DNA of 64,000 nucleotides, taken from contig NZ_BCUG01000037.1 of NCBI RefSeq assembly GCF_001591165.1, forward strand, positions 1 to 64,000, given 5' to 3'. The translations under genes and the position numbers were made by a program. Within the stretch, counting starts at the first letter, position 1; the number at the start of each line of letters is the position of its first letter. Under the pieces are notes generated by a model. That model was given only the letters and a program-made list of their open reading frames with translations. It did not search any database and was not told the origin of the DNA. This DNA is from Thauera butanivorans NBRC 103042. GTDB lineage: Bacteria; Pseudomonadota; Gammaproteobacteria; Burkholderiales; Rhodocyclaceae. Shown piece by piece: positions 51,969 to 61,574 of this stretch.

Positions 51969-53624
51969 TCAGGGCAGCTCCCGCCTCAACAGCACGAAAT
52001 GCTCCGCCCGCCGCCCCGCGCCGCGCTGGAATTCCCACACGGCCTGCCATTCGGGGGCGAGCGGTGTCTTCAGGGGCGCATCATCCATCACCAGCAGCAG
52101 CGGGCAGGGGGTGCTGTCGTCGATGATGCGTTCGGTGCGCAGGTCGGCGAAATAGTCGAGCGAGGTTTTCACGTGCGCCGGCAGGCCGGTGGTGGCGATG
52201 CAGGCGCCGGGGCTGGTTTCCCGTTCGCCGGTGACGGCGATGTCGAGCGAGCGAACCATTTCGCGGTAGCTGCGGCCGTTGTCGAACCAGGGCATCAGCA
52301 GTACCACAGCCAGGCACCACAGCATGGTCAGGCCGATGGCCCAGTTGGCGGGGGCGCGCGAGCTGGAGCGCGGCAGCTTCCACAGCAGGGCGATCCAGAT
52401 CAGGCTGATCACCGCGCCGAGCACGGCCTGGAAGACCGGATCGGGCAGCACGAAATCGGGGGCGTTGCGGGCGACGTGGCGGGCGAGGCCGGGCGGCCAG
52501 CCTGCGGATTGGGCGGACCAGGCGAGCCAGACGAGGATGCCGAACACCGCCAGGCTCATCAGCGAGAACCAGTCGAGTGCATTGGCCGCGCCGCGTCGCA
52601 GGCTGGGCACGCCGCCGGCGGCGAGCAGTGCCATGGCGGGCAGGATGGGCAGTGCTGCGGCCTGGGAAAGGTCGCCGGCAGCGGCGAAGACCGCGATCAT
52701 CAGCAGCGCGCTCAGGCCCGGCAGCAGCCAGCGCAGGTCGCCCAGCGTGCGTCGGCCGCGCCATAGGCTCCACAGCGCGATGGGCCACAGCGGCCAGGTG
52801 AACCAGCCGAACAGCTCGAGCCCGCGCACGATTTCGCCGGCCGCCAGCGGCGAACTGCCGAGACGGGCCCATTCCGTGCGCAGCCACAGGTTCAGCAGCT
52901 CGGGCTGGTGGAGATGGACGGCCAGCGGCCACAGCGCCGACAGTGTGAGGGCGAGGCACAGCCCCAGCAGCAGGGCGCCGCTGGCGCGCGGGTTGCGGCA
53001 GTCGCTGCTGAACAGCATGATCAGCGGGAACAGCGGTGCGGTCAGCAGCAGCCCGCCGAGGCCGGCGGCGAGAAAGGCCAGGGCGCTGCCGAGGCCGGCG
53101 AGCAGGGCACCGCTGAGAGGGGATTGCGGCACGCGCGACAGGCCGCGCAGCGTCAGCGCGACCATTGCCACGAGGGCGAGCAGGGGTTGGGTTTCGTGAG
53201 CGTGGAGAACGAGGCCGAGCGCGCCCAGCATCAGCAGCGCGCCGGGGGTGCGCGCCGGCCGGCCGTACAGCGCTTCCGCCGTGCGGGCGGAGAAATACAC
53301 GCCCAGCGCGACGAAGAGTGCGCTCGCCAGGCGGGCACCTTCGTGCAGCGCGAGAAAACCGCTGCTGGCCCAGGCCAGCAGGGCGCCGGTCCAGTAATAC
53401 AGCGGCGGATAGTCGGGCAGCGCTTCGCCGGCCAGCATCGGGAACAGCCAGCCTTCGCCCTGCAGCATGCTCAGGATCGGCCCGAAATGGCGGGCGTCGT
53501 CGCCGCGCCAGGGATCGTGTCCGGCCAGGCCGACGAGCAGGTAGAGGCCGACCAGCAGCGTGATGCCGAGCGTGCCGTAGATACGGCGCTGCAACAGGGA
53601 GGACGTTTCGGATTCTCGAATCAT
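51969..53624 (-). CDS. ArnT/PMT-like membrane glycosyltransferase
   Basis: A 551-residue protein with about twelve membrane helices. The first loop has DPWRGDDARHFGPILSMLQG (the family Asp pair region) and ALPDYPPLYYWTGALLAW, as in undecaprenyl-phosphate-sugar transferases of the GT39/GT83 type. A C-terminal periplasmic domain follows the last helix. The sugar and acceptor are unknown. It stands alone, so its role in lipid A or glycan modification is open. Confidence 0.85.
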   Translation of the reverse strand: MIRESETSSLLQRRIYGTLGITLLVGLYLLVGLAGHDPWRGDDARHFGPILSMLQGEGWLFPMLAGEALPDYPPLYYWTGALLAWASSGFLALHEGARLASALFVALGVYFSARTAEALYGRPARTPGALLMLGALGLVLHAHETQPLLALVAMVALTLRGLSRVPQSPLSGALLAGLGSALAFLAAGLGGLLLTAPLFPLIMLFSSDCRNPRASGALLLGLCLALTLSALWPLAVHLHQPELLNLWLRTEWARLGSSPLAAGEIVRGLELFGWFTWPLWPIALWSLWRGRRTLGDLRWLLPGLSALLMIAVFAAAGDLSQAAALPILPAMALLAAGGVPSLRRGAANALDWFSLMSLAVFGILVWLAWSAQSAGWPPGLARHVARNAPDFVLPDPVFQAVLGAVISLIWIALLWKLPRSSSRAPANWAIGLTMLWCLAVVLLMPWFDNGRSYREMVRSLDIAVTGERETSPGACIATTGLPAHVKTSLDYFADLRTERIIDDSTPCPLLLVMDDAPLKTPLAPEWQAVWEFQRGAGRRAEHFVLLRRELP

Positions 53625-53713
53625 GCGCGCATTGTGGGGCGGAGTGCTCCGGCAGGCAAAGGCGGTGGCTCGAAGCCGGGTTGGGCCTCGAGCTGAACGA
53701 TGGTTTCGACGAT

Positions 53714-53741
53714 AAAAAAGGCAGCCGCGGCTGCCTTTTTT
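53714..53741. terminator. bidirectional terminator after rpmE
   Basis: A fully palindromic 28-base element: AAAAAAGGCAGCCG joined to its complement. Stem GGCAGCCG with A/T runs on both sides gives a U tail in both directions. It ends rpmE transcription on the minus strand. Confidence 0.9.
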
Positions 53742-53798
53742 GCGATGTGCCGCGAGTCCGACTGAGCGGAGGGCACGAATCCGGCTGTGCAGCCGCGA

Positions 53799-54017
53799 TC
53801 AGTTGGCGCGCTGGACGGTGCCGTACTTCTGGCGGAAGCGCTCGACGCGGCCGGCGGTGTCGACGATCTTCTGCTTGCCGGTGTAGAACGGGTGGCAGGC
53901 GGAGCAGACTTCGACGTGGTACTGGGGCTTGCCGACGGTGGAGCGGGTGGTGAAGGTGTTGCCGCAGGAGCAGGTCACGTTCACGTCTTCATATTTCGGA
54001 TGGATGTCCGCTTTCAT
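53799..54017 (-). CDS. rpmE: 50S ribosomal protein L31
   Basis: A 72-residue L31 of the zinc-binding (C+) type: CSCGN and [13 protein letters not shown] hold the Cys ligands. This form stores zinc and is replaced by the C- form under zinc limitation. A typical ribosomal gene with a strong terminator. Confidence 0.97.
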   Translation of the reverse strand: MKADIHPKYEDVNVTCSCGNTFTTRSTVGKPQYHVEVCSACHPFYTGKQKIVDTAGRVERFRQKYGTVQRAN

Positions 54018-54173
54018 GGTGTCTTCCTGATGCGCGCGGGCGGCGGTTGTGACCGCCCTGAGTGGTAAAGAGGCGGAATTATCCGCGACTGGGCAATGGC
54101 TGGCAAGTGGAAATCGGCTTGCGGCCGCGTCTGGATTAGAATTCCGCTCCCCACGCGGCTTGCCGCGCCCCTG

Positions 54174-55193
54174 ATGAACCCGTTTCGAGGAAGTACCGGT
54201 TTGCGCCTGCTGCTCGCTCCGATGGAAGGCCTGCTCGACGACGTGCTGCGTGCCGCGCTGACCGCGTCGGGCGGCTACGACCACGTGGTGACCGAGTTCG
54301 CGCGAGTGTCCGGCACGCTGCTGCCCGAGCGCTTCTTCCGCCGCATTGCGCCGGAGCTGCGGCAGGGCAGCCGTACCGAGGGCGGAACGCCGGTGCATGT
54401 GCAGTTGCTCGGCTCCGATCCGGCGTGCATGCACGACAACGCGGCGCGGCTGGCCAGCCTGGCACCGGCAGGCGTGGATCTCAACTTCGGCTGCCCGGCG
54501 CCGACGGTGAATCGCCATCGCGGCGGTGCGGCGCTGCTGAACGAGCCCGAGCTACTGAACCGTATCGCCGTTGCCGTGCGCGCCGCCGTGCCGGCATCGA
54601 TTCCGCTCAGCGCCAAGATGCGGCTGGGCATCGACGATGCGGGGAGGACGATCGAATGCGCGCAGGCGCTGAGCGAAGGCGGTGCCGGCACGCTGGTCGT
54701 GCATGCGCGCACCAAGGCCGACGGTTATCGCCCGCCGGCGCACTGGGAGTGGGTCGCCCGCATCGACGATGCCGTGGCGGTGCCGGTGGTGGCCAATGGC
54801 GAAGTCTGGAGCGCGGCCGACTGGCGGCGCTGCCGGGCGGTGTCCGGCGTCGACGACGTGATGCTGGGCCGCGGCGCGGTGGCAGACCCTTTCCTGGCCG
54901 CGCGCATCCGTGCCGGCAGGCTGGAACAGCCCGATGCCGAGGAGCGGGCGCACGAATGGGCGGCGCTGCTGCCACTGATCGGCGCCTTCCGCGAGCGCGT
55001 CAGGCACAAGGTCGAGGCGGAGCACGCTCCCGGGCGCATCAAGCAATGGCTTCACCTGCTGGCGCGCAATTATCCGCAGGCGCAGCAGTTGTTCGCTGCC
55101 ATCCGCAGCCTGCGCACGCTGGCCGAAGTCGAAGGCGCGCTGCGGCGCCACGGCGTGCCGGCGCCGGCCATCAATCCACCGAGCATCGCATGA
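54174..55193 (+). CDS. dusC: tRNA-dihydrouridine synthase, DusC type
   Basis: A 339-residue flavoenzyme that reduces uridine in tRNA (U16 for DusC). [16 protein letters not shown] binds [21 protein letters not shown] carries the catalytic Cys, and [12 protein letters not shown] and VANGEVWS are family motifs. The [14 protein letters not shown] phrase separates DusC from DusA and DusB. It overlaps the next gene by four bases. Confidence 0.93.
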   Translation: MNPFRGSTGLRLLLAPMEGLLDDVLRAALTASGGYDHVVTEFARVSGTLLPERFFRRIAPELRQGSRTEGGTPVHVQLLGSDPACMHDNAARLASLAPAGVDLNFGCPAPTVNRHRGGAALLNEPELLNRIAVAVRAAVPASIPLSAKMRLGIDDAGRTIECAQALSEGGAGTLVVHARTKADGYRPPAHWEWVARIDDAVAVPVVANGEVWSAADWRRCRAVSGVDDVMLGRGAVADPFLAARIRAGRLEQPDAEERAHEWAALLPLIGAFRERVRHKVEAEHAPGRIKQWLHLLARNYPQAQQLFAAIRSLRTLAEVEGALRRHGVPAPAINPPSIA

Positions 55194-55870
55194 GCTACGC
55201 CAATTCCCGCATTCCGCAAAGCGCCCAGCATGGCATCCATGAGCGCCTCGACGCACTGGTGCGCAAGCATCTGGCCGAGCCCTTCCGCAAGCCGATCACG
55301 CCCTGGAACCGCGAAGCCTTCGACTTCAGCCTCGCCGGCTGGGATGGCAAGGCGCCGCTGATCCTGGACGCGGGCTGCGGTGTCGGCCACAGCAGCATCC
55401 AGATCGCGCGCGCCCATCCCGATCACTGGGTGATCGGCGTCGACCAGTCGCAGGACCGGCTCGAACGCAAGAAGCCTTACCCGGACGCGCTGATGCCGCG
55501 CAACCTGGTGTTCGTCCGCGCCGACCTGGTCGACTATTGGCGCCTGCTCGACGAGGCGGGGCTGCGGCTGGCGCGGCACTACATCCTGTATCCGAACCCC
55601 TGGCCCAAGATCGGCCACGTCGCCCGGCGCTGGCATGCGCATCCGGTATTCCCCTTCATTCCGCGTCTGGGCGGTGTGCTGGAATGCCGCAGCAACTGGG
55701 ATGTCTATATTCAGGAGATGGCGGCGGCGCTGTCGATCGCGCTCGGGCGGGAAATACGGTGGGAAAGTTTCCCCGCCGAAGTGCCGATCAGCCCCTTCGA
55801 GCGCAAGTACCGCGATTCCGGTCAGACGCTGTACCGGCTCGAAGTCGATCTGCGCGGCGAGCCCTGCTGA
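55190..55870 (+). CDS. TrmB-like SAM-dependent methyltransferase
   Basis: A 226-residue Rossmann methyltransferase. LILDAGCGVGHSSIQIARAH is the SAM-binding motif and ILYPNPWPKIGHVARRWHAH corresponds to the PDPWPKKRH motif of tRNA (m7G46) methyltransferase TrmB. The ATGA overlap with dusC supports a tRNA-modification role. It is somewhat divergent from standard TrmB. Confidence 0.8.
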   Translation: MSYANSRIPQSAQHGIHERLDALVRKHLAEPFRKPITPWNREAFDFSLAGWDGKAPLILDAGCGVGHSSIQIARAHPDHWVIGVDQSQDRLERKKPYPDALMPRNLVFVRADLVDYWRLLDEAGLRLARHYILYPNPWPKIGHVARRWHAHPVFPFIPRLGGVLECRSNWDVYIQEMAAALSIALGREIRWESFPAEVPISPFERKYRDSGQTLYRLEVDLRGEPC

Positions 55871-55928
55871 TTCGCTTGCCGTCCGGCGCGGCTTCGGCCA
55901 CCCTTGCAGCCATTTCCGGAGAATTGAC

Positions 55929-56643
<715 letters not shown>

Positions 56644-56660
<17 letters not shown>

Positions 56661-56985
56661 CGACCACTGCACGCGTTGCGGCGCGTGCTGTGCTGCATTC
56701 CGTGTCGATTTCCACCATTCCGAACTCGAAAGCATCACGCCGGGCGGCGTTCCGGATGGCCTGACGGTGCCGGTCACCGCCACGCTGGTGCGCATGCGCG
56801 GCACCGATGCCGCGCCACCGCGCTGTGTGGCGCTGGCCGGCGAGATCGGCACGGCGGTGCGATGTACGCTGTATGCCAGCCGGCCTTCACCCTGCAGGGA
56901 CTTTGCGCCCTATGCGGCGCTGGGCATCGGCGAGGACGCCTGCGACCGCGCCCGTGCGCGGCATGGGCTGCCGCCGCTGGGTTGA
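56644..56985 (+). CDS. YkgJ family cysteine-cluster protein
   Basis: A 113-residue protein of the YkgJ/UPF0153 kind. CTRCGACCAAFRV near the start, and RCVALAGEIG plus CTLYASRPSPCRDF, give the eight-Cys pattern thought to bind a metal or Fe-S cluster. Function unknown. The start at ATG 56644 lies inside the end of the SEC-C gene. Confidence 0.85.
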
Positions 56986-57147
56986 TTGAATTTCTGCAAA
57001 TATTTTAGGCAAACAACTGATAAAAAAAGAAGTTTCGGGTGATTTTCGGGCGCTTTCGGCGGCGTTAGAATGCGCGCCTGCCGGAAAGCCGGCAGCCCCG
57101 TGAATCCGCTGCCGTGAATCCACATATCCACCGCCGAAAGCCCGAAC

Positions 57148-57537
57148 ATGGAAGAGCCGAACCCCTGCGTTACCTGTGGCATCTGCTGCACGCATTTCCG
57201 CATCTCGTTCTACTGGGCGGAAGCCGATGATGCGCCGGGTGGCTTTGTGCCGGTGGGGATGACCGAGAGGCTGAACCACAGCATGCGCTGCATGAAAGGC
57301 AGCAATCAGGTGCCGCGGCGCTGCTCGGCCTTGTCGGGCACGGTGGGCGAGCAGGTCGCCTGTACGATCTACGAGAACCGGCCCACGCCTTGCCGCGAAT
57401 TCCCGGTGTATTTCGACGACGGCCGGCCGAACCCGAAGTGCGATGAGCTGCGCGCGACGATCGGCCTGCCGCCGTTGCCGCATGCGCCGATGCCCAACGC
57501 GCCTTCGCCCCACACGCCCTTGCCGAACGCCGCCTGA
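57148..57537 (+). CDS. second YkgJ family cysteine-cluster protein
   Basis: A 129-residue relative of the previous gene: CVTCGICCTHFRISFYWAEA and CTIYENRPTPCREFPVYF keep the same Cys spacing. It ends in a Pro-rich repeat (APMPNAPSPHTPLPNAA). Its stop codon and that of the convergent Ap4A phosphorylase gene share TGATCA with no gap. About 160 AT-richer bases lie upstream and probably carry its promoter. Confidence 0.85.
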   Translation: MEEPNPCVTCGICCTHFRISFYWAEADDAPGGFVPVGMTERLNHSMRCMKGSNQVPRRCSALSGTVGEQVACTIYENRPTPCREFPVYFDDGRPNPKCDELRATIGLPPLPHAPMPNAPSPHTPLPNAA

Positions 57538-58446
57538 TCAGGGCGGAAAGCCAACCGCGGCCAGTACGGCAAGTGGGCCTTCGGCGCGCAGGCGTTCGAT
57601 CTGCGTGGGCGAGCGGACGAACAGCGAGCCGGCGTAGCCGAGCGAGTTGATCGAGATGTCCTGCCACTTCTCCAACCGGCGCGGCACCACCAGCAGCCAG
57701 TCGCGGCTGACGAGCAGGTTGTAGGGCGGCATCGGGTCGGCCGCCGGCGGCAGGGACACGGCCTTGCAGGCGGTGGCGAAGGCCTCCTGCAAGGTCCGGC
57801 CGGCCGCCGCTGGATCGCACCAGTCGATGCCGGCCAGGCTGACGAAGGCGTGCTGCCAGGGCAGGGCGGCGTTGTACTGGGCGATGCCGGGCATGTCGTA
57901 GCGCAACGATCGGCTGAAAGCGGCAAAGCCGTCGTCGGCGCGCAGGGCCGAGTCCGGCACCCATTGCAGATGCTTGTGTGCCTGGCTGGCGCCGGCGATG
58001 CGGCCGCCGTTGTAGAAGCCGAGCCCGCCCTGCGGGCCGAGAATCGTCGCCAGGGCGCGGAAATCGGTTGCGCTGAGCGGCGCCGTCTGGGCCTCGAAGG
58101 CACGTGTCACGATCAGCAGATGATGATCGATGACCGGAAACTTGTTCAGCACGACGATGTGTCCGTCACCGAGGCTGGTGACGGTCAGCGCCGGCTCGGG
58201 CGGCAGGAAGGGGTTGAAGTCGGTGCGGCGCGTGCTGATGCTGGCGACGCGGGCCTGGTCCTTGAGCGCGAGCGAGGACACCCAGCGGACCGAGAAACTC
58301 AATTCGCCTTGGGTGATCAGCGTGCTTTCGGTCCTGATCGGTTGCAGCGCGCCGGTTGCGAGGGCGTTGCGGATGGTCTGTGCGGACAGGTCGAGCAAGG
58401 CGTCGCTGCGGCAGTCGAGCGGTGCGGTGGATTGAAAACTGGTCAT
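57538..58446 (-). CDS. ATP adenylyltransferase (Ap4A phosphorylase)
   Basis: A 302-residue enzyme of the HIT superfamily that phosphorolyses diadenosine tetraphosphate to ATP and ADP. GASQAHKHLQWV gives the HxHxQ catalytic motif; VIDHHLLIVTRAFEAQ and PYNLLVSRDWLLVVPRR are family phrases. Length normal. It is convergent with the YkgJ gene. Confidence 0.9.
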   Translation of the reverse strand: MTSFQSTAPLDCRSDALLDLSAQTIRNALATGALQPIRTESTLITQGELSFSVRWVSSLALKDQARVASISTRRTDFNPFLPPEPALTVTSLGDGHIVVLNKFPVIDHHLLIVTRAFEAQTAPLSATDFRALATILGPQGGLGFYNGGRIAGASQAHKHLQWVPDSALRADDGFAAFSRSLRYDMPGIAQYNAALPWQHAFVSLAGIDWCDPAAAGRTLQEAFATACKAVSLPPAADPMPPYNLLVSRDWLLVVPRRLEKWQDISINSLGYAGSLFVRSPTQIERLRAEGPLAVLAAVGFPP

Positions 58447-58538
58447 GGGGCGGCGGTACAGGCGACAATGCCGCATTCTGACATGAGCGGACGCAGGCCC
58501 GGGCGGGCCGGCGCCGCCCGGCCTTGGTGGAGTTTTTC

Positions 58539-58766
58539 ATGAGCATTTCCTTTGCCGTGCGCGGCGAGCACATCCAGCTCGATCAATTGCTGAAAGCCGC
58601 CGCGCTGGTGGGTTCGGGCGGCGTCGCCCATGCGGCGGTCGAGGCGGGCGAGGTCAAGGTCGACGGCAAGGTGGAGAGCCGCAAGCGCGCCAAGCTGCGT
58701 CCCGGCCAGCGGGTGCAGTTCGGCGGCGAGGAAATCGTCCTGGTTGCCGGCGAGGACGTGAGCTGA
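58539..58766 (+). CDS. small S4-domain RNA-binding protein (YbcJ-like)
   Basis: A 75-residue S4 domain: IQLDQLLKAAALVGSGGVAH, then VEAGEVKVDGKVESRKRAKL and RPGQRVQFGGEEIVLV. It resembles E. coli YbcJ, an RNA-binding protein of unclear role. ATG 58539 follows GGTGGAG. Confidence 0.88.
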   Translation: MSISFAVRGEHIQLDQLLKAAALVGSGGVAHAAVEAGEVKVDGKVESRKRAKLRPGQRVQFGGEEIVLVAGEDVS

Positions 58767-58816
58767 ACGGCGTGTGAATGGTGGATGGCGCCGGGTGGAT
58801 GGCGCCGGCGCAGGCC

Positions 58817-60562
58817 TCAGGGGAGCTGCGGCTTCGTCCGCTTCGTGCCCTGCCGTGACAGCTTGCGCCAGATCCAGCCGCCCGGCAGGTCTTCGCCGCT
58901 CAGCAGCCAGGCGAGCGTGTGTTCGTAGGCGATGTTGAGCGCAAAGGCATCGCGGGCGCGGCGCCTGCCGGCCAGCAGCAACGCGTCTCCCGGCCTGAGT
59001 GCGGTGTCGGGCGGCGGCATCAGCAGATGGTCGTCGTCGTCGCGTTCGAGATAGAGGACTTCGCAGTCGAGCCGGGTGCCGGGGTCCGTGGCCGAGCGCA
59101 GCACCTGGTCCAGCGTGATGGTTTCGCCGCGCATCAGGCGCTGATGCAGGGCAGGGGCGCGGCTCAGGTTGACGCGCTCGCTCCAGACTTCCGGCACTTT
59201 CCAGCCGAAGCGCCCGGTCAGGCGTTCGAGCTGTTCGGCACACCAGCCGTCGCCGTGGCCCTGGATGTCGCGCAGGAAAGGCTCCAGCAGCGGCGTGGCG
59301 AGAATGGCGAGGCATTCGTGGGCGATGATCTCGCTCGGCACGACGGTGATGTCCGATTCGAAGGTGTCGAACAATACCTGGTTCACCTGGAGGTTCTGGC
59401 GCAGGATCACGAACAGTTCGGGGTTCAACTGCCGCGCGGTGACCGCGATCGACAGGTTGTCGATGTCCGAGCTGGTGGCGGCGACGATGCCGGTGGCCTG
59501 CTGCACGCCGGCTGCGAGCAGGGTTCCGGCGCCGCTGCCGTCGCCCTGTATCCAGCGATGCGCGCCATCCGGCGGTTCGCTGCGGTCGATGATCGTGACC
59601 GGCAGCGATTCGGCGTCCATCGCATCGACCATCCAGTGGCCGAAGCGGCCGTGTCCGCAGACGATCCAGGCGCCGCGCGGCGGGCTGCGGCGGCGCTCGA
59701 CGGCGGTGCCGGGCAGGCCGGTCAGCCAGGCCAGCAGTTGCGAGGTGGCCGGTGCGTGCAGCGCGGTGGAGAGCGTCGCGGAAAAGCGTTCGAAGGGGTT
59801 GATGATGTGCCGCGTACCGAAGGAGGCCATGTTGGCCGAGGTCGAGCGGTGTTCCGCGCGGCACAGCGCGGGCAGCTTCGGTGCCATCAGCCGGGTCGCG
59901 ATGGCGATGGCGAGGTTGGTGGCGTCGTCGTTGGTCAGCGCGATGACGCCGGCGCAATGGGGATGGGTGAGGCCGGCGTCGCGCAGCACTTCGGGATTCG
60001 AGGCGTCGGCGCAGAGCGCGGGCACGTCGGCCGAGAAGCTGCGCAGGCCGATTTCGCCCACCCGGGTTTCGTCGATCTCGACGACGACCGCGCGCAGCCG
60101 CATGCGGTCGAGCGCGCCGCAGATCAGGCGGCCGGTCTCGCCGTAGCCGCAGACGAGGTAGAAGGGTTCGCGCAGGCGGCGCACTGCGCGTACGAAACGC
60201 TGGGTGGCGATCGCCTGCTGCAGGCTGCGGTCCGACAGCACGGCGAACAGCGTGCCGAGCGTGTAGGCCCAGCCGATCACCGACATGTAGATGCAGGCCA
60301 TCACCCACAGCCGCTGCTGCTCGGAAAAGCTGTGAGGGACTTCGCCGAAGCCGATGGTGGTGGCGGTGTAGCTCATGAAGTACAGCGCGTGGAAGAAGCT
60401 CAGGTAAGTGGTCCGGCCGTCTTCGCCGACGCCCGGCACCAGCGTGAGGCCGAGCACCGACACCGCCATGATGGCGATGAGCAGGATCAGCGGCGCGCGC
60501 AGGCGCCGCAGGATCAGCAGGAAGATGCCGTGGTGCCGCGCCAGCGGCTGCGCCCCCTTCAT
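58817..60562 (-). CDS. potassium channel protein with two RCK/TrkA-N domains
   Basis: A 581-residue channel. Helices at about 22-42 and 88-108 bracket the pore, with the filter TTIGFGE at 68-74 (GFG in place of GYG). Two nucleotide-binding RCK domains start with FYLVCGYGETGRLICGAL (about 133) and WIVCGHGRFGHWMVDAM (about 295), and a TrkA-C-like domain is near the C-terminus. It should give ligand-gated K+ flux. It lies 9 bases after the DUF6394 gene. Confidence 0.92.
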   Translation of the reverse strand: MKGAQPLARHHGIFLLILRRLRAPLILLIAIMAVSVLGLTLVPGVGEDGRTTYLSFFHALYFMSYTATTIGFGEVPHSFSEQQRLWVMACIYMSVIGWAYTLGTLFAVLSDRSLQQAIATQRFVRAVRRLREPFYLVCGYGETGRLICGALDRMRLRAVVVEIDETRVGEIGLRSFSADVPALCADASNPEVLRDAGLTHPHCAGVIALTNDDATNLAIAIATRLMAPKLPALCRAEHRSTSANMASFGTRHIINPFERFSATLSTALHAPATSQLLAWLTGLPGTAVERRRSPPRGAWIVCGHGRFGHWMVDAMDAESLPVTIIDRSEPPDGAHRWIQGDGSGAGTLLAAGVQQATGIVAATSSDIDNLSIAVTARQLNPELFVILRQNLQVNQVLFDTFESDITVVPSEIIAHECLAILATPLLEPFLRDIQGHGDGWCAEQLERLTGRFGWKVPEVWSERVNLSRAPALHQRLMRGETITLDQVLRSATDPGTRLDCEVLYLERDDDDHLLMPPPDTALRPGDALLLAGRRRARDAFALNIAYEHTLAWLLSGEDLPGGWIWRKLSRQGTKRTKPQLP

Positions 60563-60571
60563 CGCACCGGA

Positions 60572-60955
60572 TCAGCGCCGCTGCATGATCGTTTCGGCGA
60601 TCAGGATCACCACCGAAACGAGGTTGGCGAGCAGCGCACCGCCCGACAGCGACACCACGTTGGCGGTTGCGGTGGCAGTGAGTCCGGCGCCGGAGACGTG
60701 GGCGGCATAGCCCCACACCATCGCCGCGGCGATCAGCTGCAGGTCGGCCACCAGGCTGGTGGCGAGATGGACGGCGCCGATCTGGGTGCGGTCGCCGAAC
60801 TTGAGCACCGTCGCGATCAGGCTCACCACCAGCGCGGCGAACAGCTCATAGACGTCGTGATGCGCGGGATTGTCGATCTCGCCGACGAAGAAGCCGAAAT
60901 TGAGCGTCGCGGCGAGCAGGATGAAGAAGCCGAAGATGACTTTCTCGAGGTTCAT
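60572..60955 (-). CDS. DUF6394-type membrane protein
   Basis: A 127-residue protein, MNLEKVIFGFFILLAATLNF, with four hydrophobic segments and FFVGEIDNPAHHDVYELFAA as a conserved loop. It lies just before the K+ channel gene and overlaps the YchJ gene by four bases. It may be a channel partner; the function is unknown. Confidence 0.8.
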   Translation of the reverse strand: MNLEKVIFGFFILLAATLNFGFFVGEIDNPAHHDVYELFAALVVSLIATVLKFGDRTQIGAVHLATSLVADLQLIAAAMVWGYAAHVSGAGLTATATANVVSLSGGALLANLVSVVILIAETIMQRR

Positions 60956-61365
60956 TGCCGTGCTTCTCCTTCGGCAGTGCCGCCGTCGATGTCGCCATCG
61001 ACGTAGTACCAGAGGCCGTCTTCGCGGACGAAGCGGCTGTTTTCGTGCAGGCGCCGGGCGCGGCCGCCGACGCGGTAGCGGGCGAGGAACTCGACCTGCG
61101 CGTTGTTGCCGTCGGGCTGGCCGCGGGACAGGACCTTCAGGCCGATCCATTTCGGCGCCGGATCTTCGTCCAGGTCGAGCGTCGCCGGGCGGGTGCTGTC
61201 GTGCCAGGTGCGCAGCAGATAGGCGGCATCGCGCCGGGTGAAGGCGGTGTAGCGCGAGCGCATCAGGGCTTCGGCGGTGGCGGCGGTGCTTTCGCCGGCG
61301 AGCAGCGGGCCGCAGCAGCGCGCGAAAGGCAGGCCCGATTCACAGGGGCAGGGCGTCGTTTTCAT
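60952..61365 (-). CDS. YchJ family protein with SEC-C motif
   Basis: A 137-residue protein. The N-terminal CPCESGLPFARCCGPLL is a SEC-C zinc motif, followed by the YchJ/UPF0225 NTF2-like domain (EALMRSRYTAFTRRDAAYLL; WIGLKVLSRGQPD; ENSRFVREDGLWYYVDGD). Function unknown. First gene of a three-gene minus-strand run. Confidence 0.9.
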   Translation of the reverse strand: MKTTPCPCESGLPFARCCGPLLAGESTAATAEALMRSRYTAFTRRDAAYLLRTWHDSTRPATLDLDEDPAPKWIGLKVLSRGQPDGNNAQVEFLARYRVGGRARRLHENSRFVREDGLWYYVDGDIDGGTAEGEARQ

Positions 61366-61456
61366 CGGCTCGGGATGCTATACCTCGGTCAAGGCCGCCA
61401 TTCTGCTCCAAGGTGCCGGCAGGGAGTAGAATTGCGGCGCCTTTCATGCGGATACG

Positions 61457-61504
61457 ATGTCTTTCTGCTGCGGTGCACCGCCAGTCTTATAAAAGACATA
61501 TAAT
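61457..61504 (+). promoter_or_regulatory. acnB promoter with palindromes
   Basis: A perfect -10 box TATAAT lies at 61499-61504. The small palindrome GTCTT-ATAA-AAGAC (61484-61497) sits directly in front of it, and ATGTCTT (61457-61463) is a second half-site complementary to AAGACAT (61493-61499). No good -35 is seen, which suggests activator or repressor control. Confidence 0.5.
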
Positions 61505-61574
61505 CCGTTCCGATCCGCGCGGGTGATCCTCGCGCGGGGCCCCGATCACCGCCACGAAAAGTGAGGAACTCACC

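Noticed and set aside
51706..52155. A 149-codon frame near the deletion scar
   Set aside because: It has Arg/Ser-rich random-looking sequence, overlaps the end of the glycosyltransferase gene in antisense and has no ribosome site.
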